Below, in pieces: positions 1 through 8,972 of a DNA stretch of 64,000 bases. Positions within the stretch are counted from its first letter, which is position 1; every line of letters starts with the position of its first letter. Both the position numbers and the translations under genes were made by a program. The notes beneath the pieces are model-generated. The model was given only the letters and a program-made list of their open reading frames with translations. It did no database searches and was not told the origin of the DNA. The DNA lies in NCBI GenBank assembly GCA_016936395.1, contig JAFGXY010000035.1, positions 1 to 64,000 on the forward strand, written 5' to 3'. This DNA comes from Paracoccaceae bacterium (GTDB taxonomy: Bacteria > Pseudomonadota > Alphaproteobacteria > Rhodobacterales > Rhodobacteraceae).

Positions 1-87
1 ACGACCCCCATATCTGCCTCAAGCAGAGGGAATCACATCATCGAATCCAAGGAAAGCCTGAATCACATCAAGCTGGACACGCTCTAG
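1..87 (+). other. possible 3' end of a CDS cut by the window edge
   Basis: Frame 1 is open from the window edge to a TAG at 85-87. Its last 18 codons (asparagine-histidine-isoleucine through threonine-leucine) use codons typical of this genome, but the first codons include ATA, TCT and AGA, which are rare here. The decamer aatcacatca occurs twice, 30 nt apart (31 and 61). This could be the C-terminal tail of an upstream protein or chance. I do not recognise it. Confidence 0.2.
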
Positions 88-357
88 AACGACAAGGGGG
101 CTGGCCGCGCATCCTTGCCGGAGGCCTGTGCCCGTCGCGCGGTCGCGCTGTGTCGGCGACCCGGGCAAAGCCAATGGGATGCAGCCGAAAGTGCAGCACT
201 GTTTCACCCCGCACCAGCAGCATGCGCTGCGCGGCCTTCTTGCACGACGATATGGTCCACCCGACCCGTCAAGCGCAGCCGCGCCGCGGGCGGCGCGGGG
301 CGCGGAACACGGCCGCTGCCACCTGTGCAGGGGCCGAAAAGACCCCTGCCAGGGACC
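88..357. other. intergenic stretch without a convincing gene
   Basis: No open frame here has a believable protein sequence or ribosome binding site. A hairpin with arms GCAGGGG and CCCCTGC lies at about 327-349, just past the stop of the minus-strand aminotransferase gene, and could help end its transcript. It lacks a U-tract. Confidence 0.4.
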
Positions 358-1530
358 TCACTGCAAATCGTCAAAGGCCGTTTGCAGCCGCGATACAGCC
401 TCGACGACCCGCGCGCGGGGGGTGGCAAGGTTGAAGCGCAGATAGCTTTCGCCGCCAAGCCCAAAGGTCTCGCCATGGTTGGCACAGATTTGTGCAACCT
501 TTTCGACTCGCGTCTTGAATTCATCGGGGGCCATCCCGGTGCCGGCAAAATCGACCCATGACAGATAGGTGGCCTCCAGCGGCATCGAGTGCAGGCCCGG
601 AATGGCATTGATACCGGCATCAAATATCTGGCGGTTGCCGTCCAGATACAGGTTCAGCGCATCGACCCATGCCGCGCCTTCGGGCGAATAGGCGGCTTCA
701 ACCATGTGCATGCCGAAACAGTTGGGCGAGATGCCAAAGGCCATCATCTTGTTGGCAAAGCGCGCGCGCAGGGCATCATCTGCAATGATCACGTTGCCGG
801 TATGAGAGCCCGCAATGTTGAAGGTCTTGGTGGCCGCCGTCATCATCACCAGCCGGTCGGCCAGATCGGGGGCGACATTGGCCATCACATGATGGGTCTG
901 CCCGGGCATCAGCAGGTCGTGGTGAATCTCGTCCGACACCAGGATCAGACCGTGTCGCTGGCAAAAGTCTGCCGTTGCGCGTAACTCGCCTTCGGTCCAC
1001 ACCCGCCCGCCGGGGTTGTGTGGCGAGCACAGGATCAGCATGGTTTCCGCCCCGGTCATCTGGGCGTCCCAGGCGTCGAAATCCATTTCATAGCGGCCAT
1101 CTTGCAGGGCAAGCGGGCATTCCACCACCCGCCGACCGGCTGCTTTGATGGTGCGGGCAAAGGCGTGATAGACCGGGGTCATCAACACCACGCCATCGCC
1201 CGGCTGGGTAAAGGCATCCAGCACCAGCCCGGTGCCATTCACCAGCCCATGGGTGGTGAAGATATGCTTGGGGTCCACGGTCCAGCCATGGCGGGTCTGC
1301 ATCCACCAGCAGATCGCCTCAAGATAGCCTGCATCGTCGCCGTAGTAGCCATAAATGCCGTGCGCAACCATCTTTTCCAGCGCGGTTTGCACACAGGCAG
1401 GCGGACGAAAATCCATGTCGGCCACCCACATCGCCAAGCCGGTCTCGGCCGGCACGCCATACAGGCGTTGCATCATGTCCCATTTCACGGAATGGGTTCC
1501 AAGGCGGTTGATGGAATCGTCAAAGCTCAT
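358..1530 (-). CDS. MalY/PatB-type PLP aminotransferase (putative C-S lyase)
   Basis: This is a 390-residue fold-type I PLP enzyme of the MalY/PatB family, whose members cleave cystathionine or related C-S bonds to pyruvate, ammonia and a thiol. The N-terminus (INRLGTHSVKWD, then MWVADMDF) and the motif LCSPHNPGGRVW are characteristic of the family. The SDEIHHDLL segment holds the PLP-pyridine aspartate, and the PLP lysine lies in MTAATKTFNIAG. The length is normal for the family. The gene stands alone and is divergent from def, across an AT-rich region with inverted repeats. The exact substrate cannot be read from the sequence; other class I/II aminotransferase activities remain possible. 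Confidence 0.85.
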   Translation of the reverse strand: MSFDDSINRLGTHSVKWDMMQRLYGVPAETGLAMWVADMDFRPPACVQTALEKMVAHGIYGYYGDDAGYLEAICWWMQTRHGWTVDPKHIFTTHGLVNGTGLVLDAFTQPGDGVVLMTPVYHAFARTIKAAGRRVVECPLALQDGRYEMDFDAWDAQMTGAETMLILCSPHNPGGRVWTEGELRATADFCQRHGLILVSDEIHHDLLMPGQTHHVMANVAPDLADRLVMMTAATKTFNIAGSHTGNVIIADDALRARFANKMMAFGISPNCFGMHMVEAAYSPEGAAWVDALNLYLDGNRQIFDAGINAIPGLHSMPLEATYLSWVDFAGTGMAPDEFKTRVEKVAQICANHGETFGLGGESYLRFNLATPRARVVEAVSRLQTAFDDLQ

Positions 1531-1560
1531 GGCGGACCTGTAAGTGATGGGTTGTTTGTT

Positions 1561-1648
1561 CTGATTATTAAAAAATGATCAGAAAGTCTTCCCAAAATTA
1601 TGTAAAAACACGCTACAATGTTCCGATTTTATAGCTTAATCAGGAACA
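1561..1648. promoter_or_regulatory. AT-rich divergent regulatory region with inverted repeats
   Basis: Between the malY-like gene and def, an imperfect palindrome has arms CTGATTATT (1561-1569) and AATGATCAG (1574-1582). A second pair, TGTTCC (1619-1624) and GGAACA (1643-1648), encloses another TAATCAG. The CTGAT(T/C)A element therefore recurs three times. A TACAAT at 1614-1619 could be a -10 box reading toward def. No regulator gene lies next to it, so the bound protein is unknown. Confidence 0.4.
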
Positions 1649-1706
1649 TCCTTTGCTCGATCCGCGCCTCTTGCGCGCGCCGCGCATGCGCCGTAAATCA
1701 GGGCAC

Positions 1707-2222
1707 ATGATCCGCCCCATCCTGATCCATCCCGACCCGCGCCTGAAAAAGCCCTGCGACCCTGTTGCAGAGGTGACCGATGATCTGCATCAACTGGCAA
1801 AGGATATGCTGGAAACCATGTATGCGGCGCCGGGCATTGGCCTTGCGGCGCCGCAGGTCGGGGTGATGAAGCGGTTGCTGGTGATGGATTGCATCAAGGA
1901 TGGTCCGCGCCGCCCGATGGTTCTGATCAACCCGCGCCTGCTCTGGGCCTCGGAAGATCAGACTGTTTACGAAGAGGGTTGCCTGTCGATCCCCGAGCAG
2001 TTTGCCGATGTCACACGCCCGGCCGAGGTGCGGGTCGAATGGCTGGCGCTGGATGGCAGCGTGCAGGAAGACCAGTTCAGCGGGCTTTGGGCCACCTGTG
2101 TGCAGCACGAGATGGATCATCTGGACGGCAAGCTGTTCATCGACTACCTCGGTCCGCTCAAGCGCCAGATGATCACCCGCAAGATGGTAAAGCTGAAGCG
2201 TGAACGCGCGCGGCAGGATTAA
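1707..2222 (+). CDS. def: peptide deformylase
   Basis: It removes the N-formyl group from nascent proteins in the cytoplasm and needs a metal ion. All three deformylase motifs are intact: GIGLAAPQVG near residue 45, EGCLSIP near 93 with the metal-binding cysteine, and QHEMDH near 137 with two metal histidines and the catalytic glutamate. ATG at 1707 gives the usual N-terminus MIRPILIHPDPRLKK and 171 residues; the frame is open further upstream, but that extension does not resemble the family. It heads a three-gene operon with a degenerate paralogue and fmt, pairing formylation with deformylation. Confidence 0.95.
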   Translation: MIRPILIHPDPRLKKPCDPVAEVTDDLHQLAKDMLETMYAAPGIGLAAPQVGVMKRLLVMDCIKDGPRRPMVLINPRLLWASEDQTVYEEGCLSIPEQFADVTRPAEVRVEWLALDGSVQEDQFSGLWATCVQHEMDHLDGKLFIDYLGPLKRQMITRKMVKLKRERARQD

Positions 2223-2281
2223 GTGGCGCGTGAGCCGATCCTGACCGTTGCAAAGGTCGCCTGCGCGGTGCGGTGGCCCAG

Positions 2282-2785
2282 ATGAGCCCGCGCCCTTGCG
2301 TGCCCTGGCCTCACCCTGCCTTGCGCACCCCTGCCAGGGATGTAGAGGTGATCACCGACGAGGTGCGCGCCCTGTGGAACGAGATGATCGAGGTAATGGA
2401 CGCCATGCCCGGCTATGGCTTGGCGGCGGTGCAACTGGGGGTGCCGCTACGCCTTGCCGTGGTCGATTGCTCGGAAAGCCGGGGGCAGGCGGTGCGCATG
2501 GCCAACCCGGTGGTGTTGCACGCCAGCGGCCAGATGCGCGAACATGACGAGGCCAGCCCGAACCTGCCCTTTGTCTCGGCGGTGATCAGGCGCCCGCGCG
2601 CGGTTACGGTGCGGTTTCTGAATGAGCACGGGCAGGTGGAAGACCGCGATTTCGTCAACCTCTGGGCCACGTCGGTGCAGCATCAGATCGACCATCTGGC
2701 GGGCCGGATGTATTTCGACCACATCTCGCCGCTGAAACGCAAGATGCTGATCGCCAAGGCGGAAAAGGCGCGCAAACGCGGATGA
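2282..2785 (+). CDS. peptide deformylase-like protein lacking catalytic residues
   Basis: About 167 residues align along the whole deformylase fold, but key positions differ. [10 protein letters not shown] replaces GxGLAAPQ. EASPNLP stands where active enzymes have EGCLSIP, so the metal-ligand cysteine is a serine. The HExxH-type motif reads HQIDH, so the catalytic glutamate is glutamine. Hydrolysis by the normal mechanism is therefore unlikely; a ribosome-binding, regulatory or redirected role is possible. ATG at 2282 is preferred; GTG at 2273 is in frame. The stop overlaps the fmt start by four bases (ATGA), so it is kept within the def-fmt operon. Codon use matches its neighbours, so it looks like a maintained gene and not a decaying one. 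Confidence 0.85.
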   Translation: MSPRPCVPWPHPALRTPARDVEVITDEVRALWNEMIEVMDAMPGYGLAAVQLGVPLRLAVVDCSESRGQAVRMANPVVLHASGQMREHDEASPNLPFVSAVIRRPRAVTVRFLNEHGQVEDRDFVNLWATSVQHQIDHLAGRMYFDHISPLKRKMLIAKAEKARKRG

Positions 2786-3678
2786 AGATCGTTTTCATGG
2801 GCACGCCTGCGTTTTCGGTTCCGGTGTTGCAGGCACTGGCCGCGCGCCATGACATCGTCGCCGTCTATACCCAGCCACCCCGCCCGGCTGGGCGCGGCAA
2901 GGCTGACCGGCCCAGCCCGGTGCATCAGGCGGCCTTGGCACTTGGCCTGCCGGTGCGTCACCCTGCGCGGCTGAAAGACCCCGCCGATCAGGCCGATTTT
3001 GCCGCCCTTGGCGCCGATGTGGCGGTGGTTGTCGCCTATGGTCTGATCCTGCCGCAAGGGGTGCTGGATGCGCCGCGCCTTGGCTGCCTGAACATCCACG
3101 CCAGCCTGTTGCCGCGTTGGCGGGGGGCGGCCCCCATTCACCGCGCCATCATGGCGGGCGATGCGGCAACAGGCATCTGCATCATGCAGATGGAGGCGGG
3201 CTTGGATACCGGCCCGGTGCTGTTGCGCGAAGAAACTGTCATCGGCCCGCTAGACACCACCGCCGATCTGCATGACCGGCTGTCCGCGATGGGGGCGGCG
3301 CTGATCGTGCAGGCGCTGGACCGTTTGCCAGACCTTGTGCCGCAACCGCAGCCACAGGACGGCGTGACCTATGCCGCCAAGATCGACAAGGCCGAGGCGC
3401 GGGTTGATTTCACCCAACCCGCCGCAGTGGTGGATCGGCTGATCCGTGGATTGTCACCGTTCCCCGGCGCTTGGGTGCAGGTCGGCGACGAGCGGGTCAA
3501 GCTGCTGCGTTCGCGTCTGGCCGAAGGGGCGGGTGCGCCGGGGCAGGTGCTGCACGACTTTACCATCGCTTGCGGCACAGGGGCTGTCGAGGTGCTGGAG
3601 GCGCAGCGCGAGGGCAAGCGGCCGATGGCGGCGGGCGAGGTGTTGAAGGGGCTGACGCTGCCGGCGCAATTGGCCTAG
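2782..3678 (+). CDS. fmt: methionyl-tRNA formyltransferase
   Basis: It transfers a formyl group from 10-formyl-THF to Met-tRNA(fMet) to allow initiation. The 298-residue protein starts [19 protein letters not shown]. It carries the [12 protein letters not shown] hydrolase/transferase loop near residue 108 with the upstream NIHA asparagine-histidine pair, and the [11 protein letters not shown] aspartate region. The C-terminal domain (about 205-298) is the tRNA-binding OB-like part. It overlaps the preceding deformylase-like gene by ATGA and is the last gene of the def operon. Confidence 0.96.
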   Translation: MKIVFMGTPAFSVPVLQALAARHDIVAVYTQPPRPAGRGKADRPSPVHQAALALGLPVRHPARLKDPADQADFAALGADVAVVVAYGLILPQGVLDAPRLGCLNIHASLLPRWRGAAPIHRAIMAGDAATGICIMQMEAGLDTGPVLLREETVIGPLDTTADLHDRLSAMGAALIVQALDRLPDLVPQPQPQDGVTYAAKIDKAEARVDFTQPAAVVDRLIRGLSPFPGAWVQVGDERVKLLRSRLAEGAGAPGQVLHDFTIACGTGAVEVLEAQREGKRPMAAGEVLKGLTLPAQLA

Positions 3679-3729
3679 TTTTCTTGGGGCATCACCGCCA
3701 TATTGCGCATCAGCAGCAGGAGGCGCGCC

Positions 3730-3966
3730 ATGCCCATCATCGCTTTGATCATCATAGGGGCCGCTGCCGGGTTTCTGGCGACGCGCATGATGAAGGTGAA
3801 CACCGATGTGCCCACAACGATCGCCATCGGTATCTTTGGCGCGTTGATCGGCGGGTTCGTGCTGCGGTTTCTGATCACCATCACCGGCTGGATGGCCGGC
3901 TTTGTTGGCGCGGTGCTGGGGGCGGTCCTGCTGCTGTGGTTGTGGAAGACCTACATCGCCAAGTAG
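3730..3966 (+). CDS. GlsB/YeaQ/YmgE-type small membrane protein
   Basis: A 78-residue, very hydrophobic protein beginning MPIIALIIIGAAAGFLATRMMK. Two glycine-rich transmembrane stretches followed by a third match the GlsB/YeaQ/YmgE (transglycosylase-associated) family, whose function is poorly known. The ATG at 3730 has an AGGAGG-type ribosome binding site 7 bases upstream, which decides the start over the in-frame ATG at 3703. It follows fmt by about 50 bases and is probably a separate accessory gene. Confidence 0.75.
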   Translation: MPIIALIIIGAAAGFLATRMMKVNTDVPTTIAIGIFGALIGGFVLRFLITITGWMAGFVGAVLGAVLLLWLWKTYIAK

Positions 3967-3976
3967 GGCTGCGGTC

Positions 3977-4498
3977 TCAGGTCAGCCGCTTGATGGCGTC
4001 TTTCAGCTTGAAGCCCTTGTCGCCCGTTGGGTGCCACAGCATCTGCCCCTGCCAGGCCGCGAACAGCAGCGCCGCCGCCTCGCGCCCCTTGGCCCCGCCG
4101 CCCAGCCGCAGGGCAAGCGCCTGTTCCACCCGCGCCCGCCATGCCGTTGCGCGATCGCGCAGCGCCGGGTCGCGGAAATCGGCCGCCAGCAGCGACAGAT
4201 CGGCGGTATCCCCCGCCTCGGCCCCCAAGGCTTTCAGCAGCATGTGTGCGCCCTTGACCGACAGGTCCGACGTGCCTTCGGCCTCATTGGCGGCACGGTC
4301 CAGTGCGTCCCATGCGTCCATCAGGGCGGCGCGCACCATGCCTTCTTGCGACCCATAGCGCTGCACCAAGGTGGGCGCGGCCAGACCGGTGGCGCGGGAC
4401 ACCGAGCCAAAACTGGCCGCCCGGTCACCGGATTGCGTCAGAAGTGCCCGGATGGTGGCAAAAACGGCGTGATCGGGGATGATTTTCTTGCGCGGCAT
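3977..4498 (-). CDS. TetR/AcrR family transcriptional regulator
   Basis: A 173-residue protein whose first 50 residues form a TetR-type helix-turn-helix, with FGSVSRATGLAAPTLVQRYGS as the recognition region. The rest is a helical ligand-binding domain containing tryptophans near its end (AAWQGQMLWHPTGDKG). It converges on the small membrane protein gene and starts about 40 bases from the end of the TRIC-like gene on the same strand. No obvious efflux or enzyme partner lies beside it, so its target and ligand are unknown. Confidence 0.8.
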   Translation of the reverse strand: MPRKKIIPDHAVFATIRALLTQSGDRAASFGSVSRATGLAAPTLVQRYGSQEGMVRAALMDAWDALDRAANEAEGTSDLSVKGAHMLLKALGAEAGDTADLSLLAADFRDPALRDRATAWRARVEQALALRLGGGAKGREAAALLFAAWQGQMLWHPTGDKGFKLKDAIKRLT

Positions 4499-4537
4499 GG
4501 CCTATTCATAAACGCATGTTCGCTTAATGCGCAAGCC

Positions 4538-5194
4538 CTAGCGTTTTGGCGGCAGGGTGCGCGGCGGGCGCGGGCGATAGACCGGCAAGCGCCAGCCAAG
4601 GCCAAGGCTGCCCGCCCGCAACGTCAGGGTGACCATGCCGCAGACCAGCAAGGCCACGCTTGCCTGTGACCCCAGCGCCCCCGCGATGATCGCGGCCAAG
4701 GCCCCGGCAAAGGCGCAGGTCACATACAACTCGCCCTGTTTCAGCACCAAGGGCACCTCGTTGCACACCACGTCGCGCAGCAACCCGCCCATGCAGCCGG
4801 TGACCATGCCCATGATCAGGATGACGGGCCACCCCATGCCCAGCCCGACCGCCGCGGCCACCCCAGCGGGCACCGCCACGGCCAAGGCAAAGGCATCCAG
4901 CCACAGGATCGTGCGATACCGGCTTTCCAGCAGATGCGCTGCAAAGAACACGATCACCGCGGCAAGGCTGGCCACACCCAGCATCCACGGGTCCACGATC
5001 CAGAACACGTCACGGTCCAGCAGCACATCGCGCAGCGTGCCGCCGCCCGTAGCGGTCAGGCAGGCGATGAAGATGAAGCCGACGATGTCCAGCTGCGCGC
5101 GGCTGGCGACCAGCGCCCCTGTCAGCGCGAGTACGGCCACCGAGGCATAGTCGAGAAACGGCAACAGCCACAAAAGCCCCTGCGCCTGTGTCAT
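4538..5194 (-). CDS. TRIC-type cation channel family (YadS/UPF0126) membrane protein
   Basis: 218 residues with about seven transmembrane helices arranged as two repeated halves. Each half has the family signature glycine-rich turn: [13 protein letters not shown] near residue 50 and [20 protein letters not shown] near residue 133. This pair of GGxxRDVL motifs defines prokaryotic TRIC/YadS proteins, thought to conduct monovalent cations. The start at 5194 ([18 protein letters not shown]) overlaps the rnhA stop by four bases, so the two genes are cotranscribed. A longer upstream frame exists but would overlap rnhA heavily and is not hydrophobic. Confidence 0.8.
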   Translation of the reverse strand: MTQAQGLLWLLPFLDYASVAVLALTGALVASRAQLDIVGFIFIACLTATGGGTLRDVLLDRDVFWIVDPWMLGVASLAAVIVFFAAHLLESRYRTILWLDAFALAVAVPAGVAAAVGLGMGWPVILIMGMVTGCMGGLLRDVVCNEVPLVLKQGELYVTCAFAGALAAIIAGALGSQASVALLVCGMVTLTLRAGSLGLGWRLPVYRPRPPRTLPPKR

Positions 5195-5652
5195 GCGCGG
5201 GCCGGTTTGAAAGGTTCCATTCCCGCACGGGCCAAGGCATCGGCGCGCTCGTTTTCGGCATGTCCGGCATGGCCCTTGATCCAGCGCCACTCCACCTTGT
5301 GCCGGGCTTGCGCCGCTTCCAGCCGTTGCCACAGCTCGACATTCTTGACCGGCTTCTTGTCGGCGGTCTTCCAGCCGTTGCGCTTCCAACCGTGGATCCA
5401 GGTGGTCACGCCGTTTTTTACATAGGCCGAGTCGGTGACGATGATCAGCTCAGAGGGCCATGAAAGCGCCTCGAGCGCCGAGATCGCCGCCATCAACTCC
5501 ATCCGGTTGTTGGTGGTGTCGGGCTCGCCACCCTGCAACTCGCGCTCTTTCAGAACGGCGTCGCCCTCACGCGCCACCATCAGCACGCCCCAGCCTCCGG
5601 GGCCGGGGTTGCCGGAACAGGCCCCATCGGTATAGGCGAAAAGCTGCGGCAT
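5191..5652 (-). CDS. rnhA: ribonuclease HI
   Basis: It degrades the RNA strand of RNA-DNA hybrids. The catalytic carboxylates are visible: aspartate in [18 protein letters not shown], glutamate in [12 protein letters not shown], aspartate in [12 protein letters not shown] and the last in [10 protein letters not shown]. The basic handle [16 protein letters not shown] is present. ATG at 5652 gives [10 protein letters not shown] and 153 residues, the usual size; an in-frame ATG at 5694 would add 14 residues of poor match. Its stop overlaps the start of the TRIC-like gene. Confidence 0.95.
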   Translation of the reverse strand: MPQLFAYTDGACSGNPGPGGWGVLMVAREGDAVLKERELQGGEPDTTNNRMELMAAISALEALSWPSELIIVTDSAYVKNGVTTWIHGWKRNGWKTADKKPVKNVELWQRLEAAQARHKVEWRWIKGHAGHAENERADALARAGMEPFKPARA

Positions 5653-5714
5653 CAGGGCTTCCTTGCAGGTCAGCGCCGGGGATATGCCGGGCAAGCGCGC
5701 AGGTCAACCGCCGC

Positions 5715-6167
5715 CTAGCGCAGGATCGGCACCAGCAGGCAGAGCAGCACCACCCCGGTCAGTATCAGCCGCAGTCGCATCCACCAATCCGGTGCGGTGC
5801 CCATGCGCCAGAAATGCCAGTCCAGCAGCAACAGCCCGACAAATCCGGCAAACAGGTTGACCGCCGCATTGCCGGGGTCGCCGTTCACCATGAAGAACGC
5901 CCAAAGCGCCGGCACGACGGACAGGGCATAGCCCATGGCGGCCTCGTTGCCCGAAGCGCGGGTGGCAAAGCCCCACAGCACGCCCGACATGAACGACAAG
6001 ATCACCGTGCCATAGGTCAGGCTGACGTAGGTTCCGATGAACAAAGGCCCGACGAATTGCCCGCCCCAGCCGGCCAGGGCGGGCGACAGCGCCGTGGCCG
6101 CCCCCCAGATGAACGGGATCAGCCCGGCAAGGCCCAGCAGCAGTGCAGATCTTGGAATCGGTTCCAA
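5715..6167 (-). CDS. DUF3429 family membrane protein
   Basis: A protein of about 150 residues with four or five transmembrane helices and the segments LGLAGLIPFIWGA and TYGTVILSFMSGVLWGF, which I recognise as DUF3429, a family with no settled function. No ATG fits; the TTG at 6167 has GGGGGAGG five bases upstream and gives (M)EPIPRSALLLGLAG, matching the usual beginning of relatives. An upstream TTG at 6224 is less likely. It lies just upstream of rnhA on the same strand, 60 bases away. Confidence 0.7.
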   Translation of the reverse strand: MEPIPRSALLLGLAGLIPFIWGAATALSPALAGWGGQFVGPLFIGTYVSLTYGTVILSFMSGVLWGFATRASGNEAAMGYALSVVPALWAFFMVNGDPGNAAVNLFAGFVGLLLLDWHFWRMGTAPDWWMRLRLILTGVVLLCLLVPILR

Positions 6168-6277
6168 CGCGGCCTCCCCCGAAGCTGGCGAACAGGTGGC
6201 AAGTGATAAGGCCGGGCCGGTCAAGGTCTAGGGGCCGCGTCGGAAATGGTCGGGCTGTTGCAGCCCTGCCATGCGGG

Positions 6278-6480
6278 TCAGGCGCGTTCCATCGCAAGGC
6301 GGGCCCCATGCGCCGCAAATGATGCAGCGAAAGCCCGTCGCATCCATGTCAGCACGCGCGGCGATGCCAAGGCTGCATCGCGGCCCGAAGGCCACCGCCA
6401 AGTGCTGCGGACAGCGCATAGATCCCTCCGATGCCAGGGGTGATGCAGACGATGAAGGTGGTCAGCAGAAACTCGGGCAC
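6278..6480 (-). pseudogene. LysE-family exporter remnant with internal deletion and frameshift
   Basis: Read on the minus strand, 6480 downward encodes a LysE/RhtB N-terminus (VPEFLLTTFIVCITPGIGGI, then YALSAALGGGLRAA). This frame ends at a TGA at 6351-6349. From about 6363 another frame encodes a typical LysE C-terminus (SPRVLTWMRRAFAASFAAHG, then ARLAMERA) that stops at 6278. Roughly the middle 130 residues of a normal protein of about 205 are missing. A GTG at 6480 and a weak Shine-Dalgarno (GCAGAGG) survive. The gene was an amino acid exporter and is now broken. Confidence 0.7.
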
Positions 6481-6501
6481 TTGGCACCAGACCTCTGCGG
6501 A

Positions 6502-7455
6502 TCAGGCCGGTTCGCGCAAGATGCGCGGCACCTTGAACTCAATGTTTTCCTGCGCTGTTTCCACCAGTTCCACCGTGGTGTCGAACCGCGCCTTGAAGGC
6601 GTCGATAACCTCGTTCACCAGCACCTCGGGCGCGCTGGCCCCGGCGGTGATCCCGACCGCGCGTATACCATCGAGCGCGCGCCAGTCGATATCGGTGGCG
6701 CGCTGGATCAGTTGGGCATAGGCGCAGCCCGCACCGGCGCCGACCTCGACCAGACGTTTGGAGTTCGACGAATTGGGCGCGCCGATCACCAGCAGCGCGT
6801 CAATCCTTGGCGCAATCGCCTTGACCGCCTTCTGCCGGTTGGTGGTGGCATAGCAGATGTCTTCATGCGCCGGGACGTTGATTTCGGGGAAGCGTGCCTT
6901 CAGTGCCGCCGCGACGCCCGCTGTATCATCGACCGACAGCGTGGTTTGCGTGATGAAGGCCAGCTTTGCCGGATCGCGCACCACCAGATGCGCCACATCC
7001 TCGGCGGTTTCGACCAGCAGCACCTCCCCCTCGGGCAACTGGCCCATGGTGCCCACGGTTTCGGGGTGGCCCGCGTGGCCGATCATGATGATCTGCAAGC
7101 CGTTTTCATTGTGGCGCGCGGCCTCGTTGTGCACCTTGGTTACCAGGGGGCAGGTGGCGTCAACGGCAATCATCTCGCGCCGCGCGGCTTCGGCCGGCAC
7201 GGCCTTGGGCACGCCATGGGCGGAAAAGATCACCGGTCGGTCCACCGGGCATTCGTCTAGGTCTTCCACAAACACCGCGCCTTGCGCGCGCAGGGCATCG
7301 ACCACGAATTTGTTGTGCACGATTTCGTGCCGCACATAGACGGGCGCGCCCCATTTTTGCAGTGCCATTTCGACGATCTTGATGGCGCGGTCCACGCCGG
7401 CACAAAAGCCGCGCGGAGCGGCCAGATACAGGGTCAGCGGCGGGCGTGTGGTCAT
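6502..7455 (-). CDS. ispH: 4-hydroxy-3-methylbut-2-enyl diphosphate reductase
   Basis: The last enzyme of the MEP isoprenoid pathway, making IPP and DMAPP with a [4Fe-4S] cluster. The three cluster cysteines are in [25 protein letters not shown] and [12 protein letters not shown]. The HGVPKAVP and [11 protein letters not shown] motifs are also present. 317 residues is normal. ATG at 7455 ([14 protein letters not shown]) follows a GAAGGTG ribosome binding site; the longer open frame upstream is not conserved-looking. A LysE remnant follows 20 bases downstream. Confidence 0.95.
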   Translation of the reverse strand: MTTRPPLTLYLAAPRGFCAGVDRAIKIVEMALQKWGAPVYVRHEIVHNKFVVDALRAQGAVFVEDLDECPVDRPVIFSAHGVPKAVPAEAARREMIAVDATCPLVTKVHNEAARHNENGLQIIMIGHAGHPETVGTMGQLPEGEVLLVETAEDVAHLVVRDPAKLAFITQTTLSVDDTAGVAAALKARFPEINVPAHEDICYATTNRQKAVKAIAPRIDALLVIGAPNSSNSKRLVEVGAGAGCAYAQLIQRATDIDWRALDGIRAVGITAGASAPEVLVNEVIDAFKARFDTTVELVETAQENIEFKVPRILREPA

Positions 7456-7633
7456 GTCGCACCTTCGGGGTTGGCTTTTGCACCAAAGACCTAAGGCCAA
7501 GCCGCGCGCAGGTCCAGTGCCAGATGCCCGCATGGTGCCGCTTTGCGGCCTGCCAGTGCTGCAGGTGGAGGGTGCGAGCACCCACAAGCGGGCCTTGCAA
7601 AAACAGGTGCCCCCGAAAGCAGGCGGCACCAAG

Positions 7634-7662
7634 AAAAGGGGCGCAGTGACTGCGCCCCTTTT
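7634..7662 (-). terminator. rho-independent terminator of the NYN-domain gene
   Basis: A 13-bp perfect stem (AAAAGGGGCGCAG with CTGCGCCCCTTTT) and a three-base loop, ending in a T-run on either strand. It overlaps the stop codon of the minus-strand NYN gene (7662-7664), so it most likely terminates that gene and shields the downstream ispH promoter region. A second weaker pair, GGTGCC...GGCACC, lies at about 7607-7630. Confidence 0.8.
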
Positions 7663-8240
7663 TATTTCACGTTTTCCATTGTTACGTCCCGTTCGCCCAT
7701 CTCGCGCGGTTCGCGGGGGGGGCGGCCGATCACATCGCGCAGCTCATCCAACTCGATGAAGTTGTCGGCTTGGCGGCGCAACTCGTCGGCGATCATTGGC
7801 GGCTGGCTGCGAATGGTAGAGACCACCGACACCCGGACACCCTGACGCTGAAGGCTTTCGACCAGCGGACGGAAATCACCATCGCCAGAGAACAACACGA
7901 TGTGATCAACCCTCGGTGCCAATTCCATGGCATCGACAGTCAATTCGATGTCCATGTTCCCCTTGACCTTCCGGCGACCCTGACTGTCGGTGTATTCCTT
8001 GGCCGGTTTGGTGACCATGGTGAAGCCATTGTAGTGCAGCCAATCAACCAGAGGGCGAATCGGCGAGTACTCATCATTCTCCAGCAGAGCGGTGTAATAG
8101 AATGCGCGCAGCAGTTTGCCGCGACGCATGAACTCGGAACGCAACAATTTGTAGTCAATGTCAAACCCAAGCGCCCTTGCAGCCGCGTAAAGGTTTGAAC
8201 CGTCTATGAACAGCGCAAGCCGCTCGTCTTTGTAAAACAT
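7662..8240 (-). CDS. NYN (PIN-like) domain protein, LabA/DUF88 family
   Basis: 192 residues with the NYN/PIN-like nuclease fold. The first acidic residue is in [15 protein letters not shown], the second in [15 protein letters not shown], and the last pair in [21 protein letters not shown]. These are the four aspartates expected of this metal-dependent RNase-like family. The N-terminal lysine/arginine-rich region ([18 protein letters not shown]) is also typical. ATG at 8240 follows an AGGGGA site. It is divergent from folK. An RNA substrate is likely, but the target is unknown. Confidence 0.85.
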   Translation of the reverse strand: MFYKDERLALFIDGSNLYAAARALGFDIDYKLLRSEFMRRGKLLRAFYYTALLENDEYSPIRPLVDWLHYNGFTMVTKPAKEYTDSQGRRKVKGNMDIELTVDAMELAPRVDHIVLFSGDGDFRPLVESLQRQGVRVSVVSTIRSQPPMIADELRRQADNFIELDELRDVIGRPPREPREMGERDVTMENVK

Positions 8241-8388
8241 TTATGTGTCCCCTAAAACAACTTCTGACGCCTGCTTTCTTGTGAGTGCTGTGGTAACGTG
8301 CCTAACAGCGTGCGTAAGAAGTTGGTTCAAGATACCAGCCGCCAAAGCTTGGCTGCAAGTCCTTCTATACGGAAGTGTAACACTTATA

Positions 8389-8964
8389 ATGCAAAACAAA
8401 CAGCACGCGCTGGTTGCACTTGGCGCCAATTTGCCTTTCGGCGGGATGACGCCCGAAACCACAATCCGATCGGCGGCCGTCGCCTTGTCGGCGCAGGGCC
8501 TGCGGGTGACGGCGCTTAGCCGACTGTTCAAGACACCGTGCTTTCCGCCTGGCGCAGGGCCGGATTATGTGAATGCAGCTTGCGTTCTGACCTGTCCTGA
8601 CGGGATGCCGCCGCATGCCATTCTGGATGCTCTTCACAGCGTCGAGGCAAGGTTTGGCCGTGCGCGCGAAAAACGCTGGGGAATGCGGACACTTGACCTT
8701 GATTTGCTCGCTACCGGCGAGTTGGTCTTGCCCAGTCCGGCCGTGCAAAGCCAGTGGCGCGACCTTTTGCCCGAGCAGCAGGCGGTGCGCGCGCCGGACG
8801 AATTGATCTTGCCGCATCCCCGTTTGCAGGACCGGGCATTTGTTCTGGTGCCGTTGGCCGACGTGGCCCCCGACTGGCGGCATCCGGTATTGGGGCAGAC
8901 CGTGCGGCACATGCTGGCGCGGCTGCCCGAACGGGATCGGGCAGAGGTAACGCCGATCGGCTGA
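8389..8964 (+). CDS. folK: 2-amino-4-hydroxy-6-hydroxymethyldihydropteridine diphosphokinase
   Basis: It transfers pyrophosphate from ATP to 6-hydroxymethyl-dihydropterin in folate synthesis. Motifs: VALGANLPFGG at the N-terminus, LSRLFKTPCFPPGAGPDYVN, and the signature REKRWGMRTLDLDLLATGEL with its two metal-binding aspartates, then ILPHPRLQDRAFVLVPL. 191 residues, slightly longer than the E. coli enzyme. ATG at 8389 is the first methionine giving the conserved N-terminus; a TATAAT overlaps it at 8385-8390. It precedes rpoZ by about 75 bases. Confidence 0.9.
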   Translation: MQNKQHALVALGANLPFGGMTPETTIRSAAVALSAQGLRVTALSRLFKTPCFPPGAGPDYVNAACVLTCPDGMPPHAILDALHSVEARFGRAREKRWGMRTLDLDLLATGELVLPSPAVQSQWRDLLPEQQAVRAPDELILPHPRLQDRAFVLVPLADVAPDWRHPVLGQTVRHMLARLPERDRAEVTPIG

Positions 8965-8972
8965 ATACGGGG

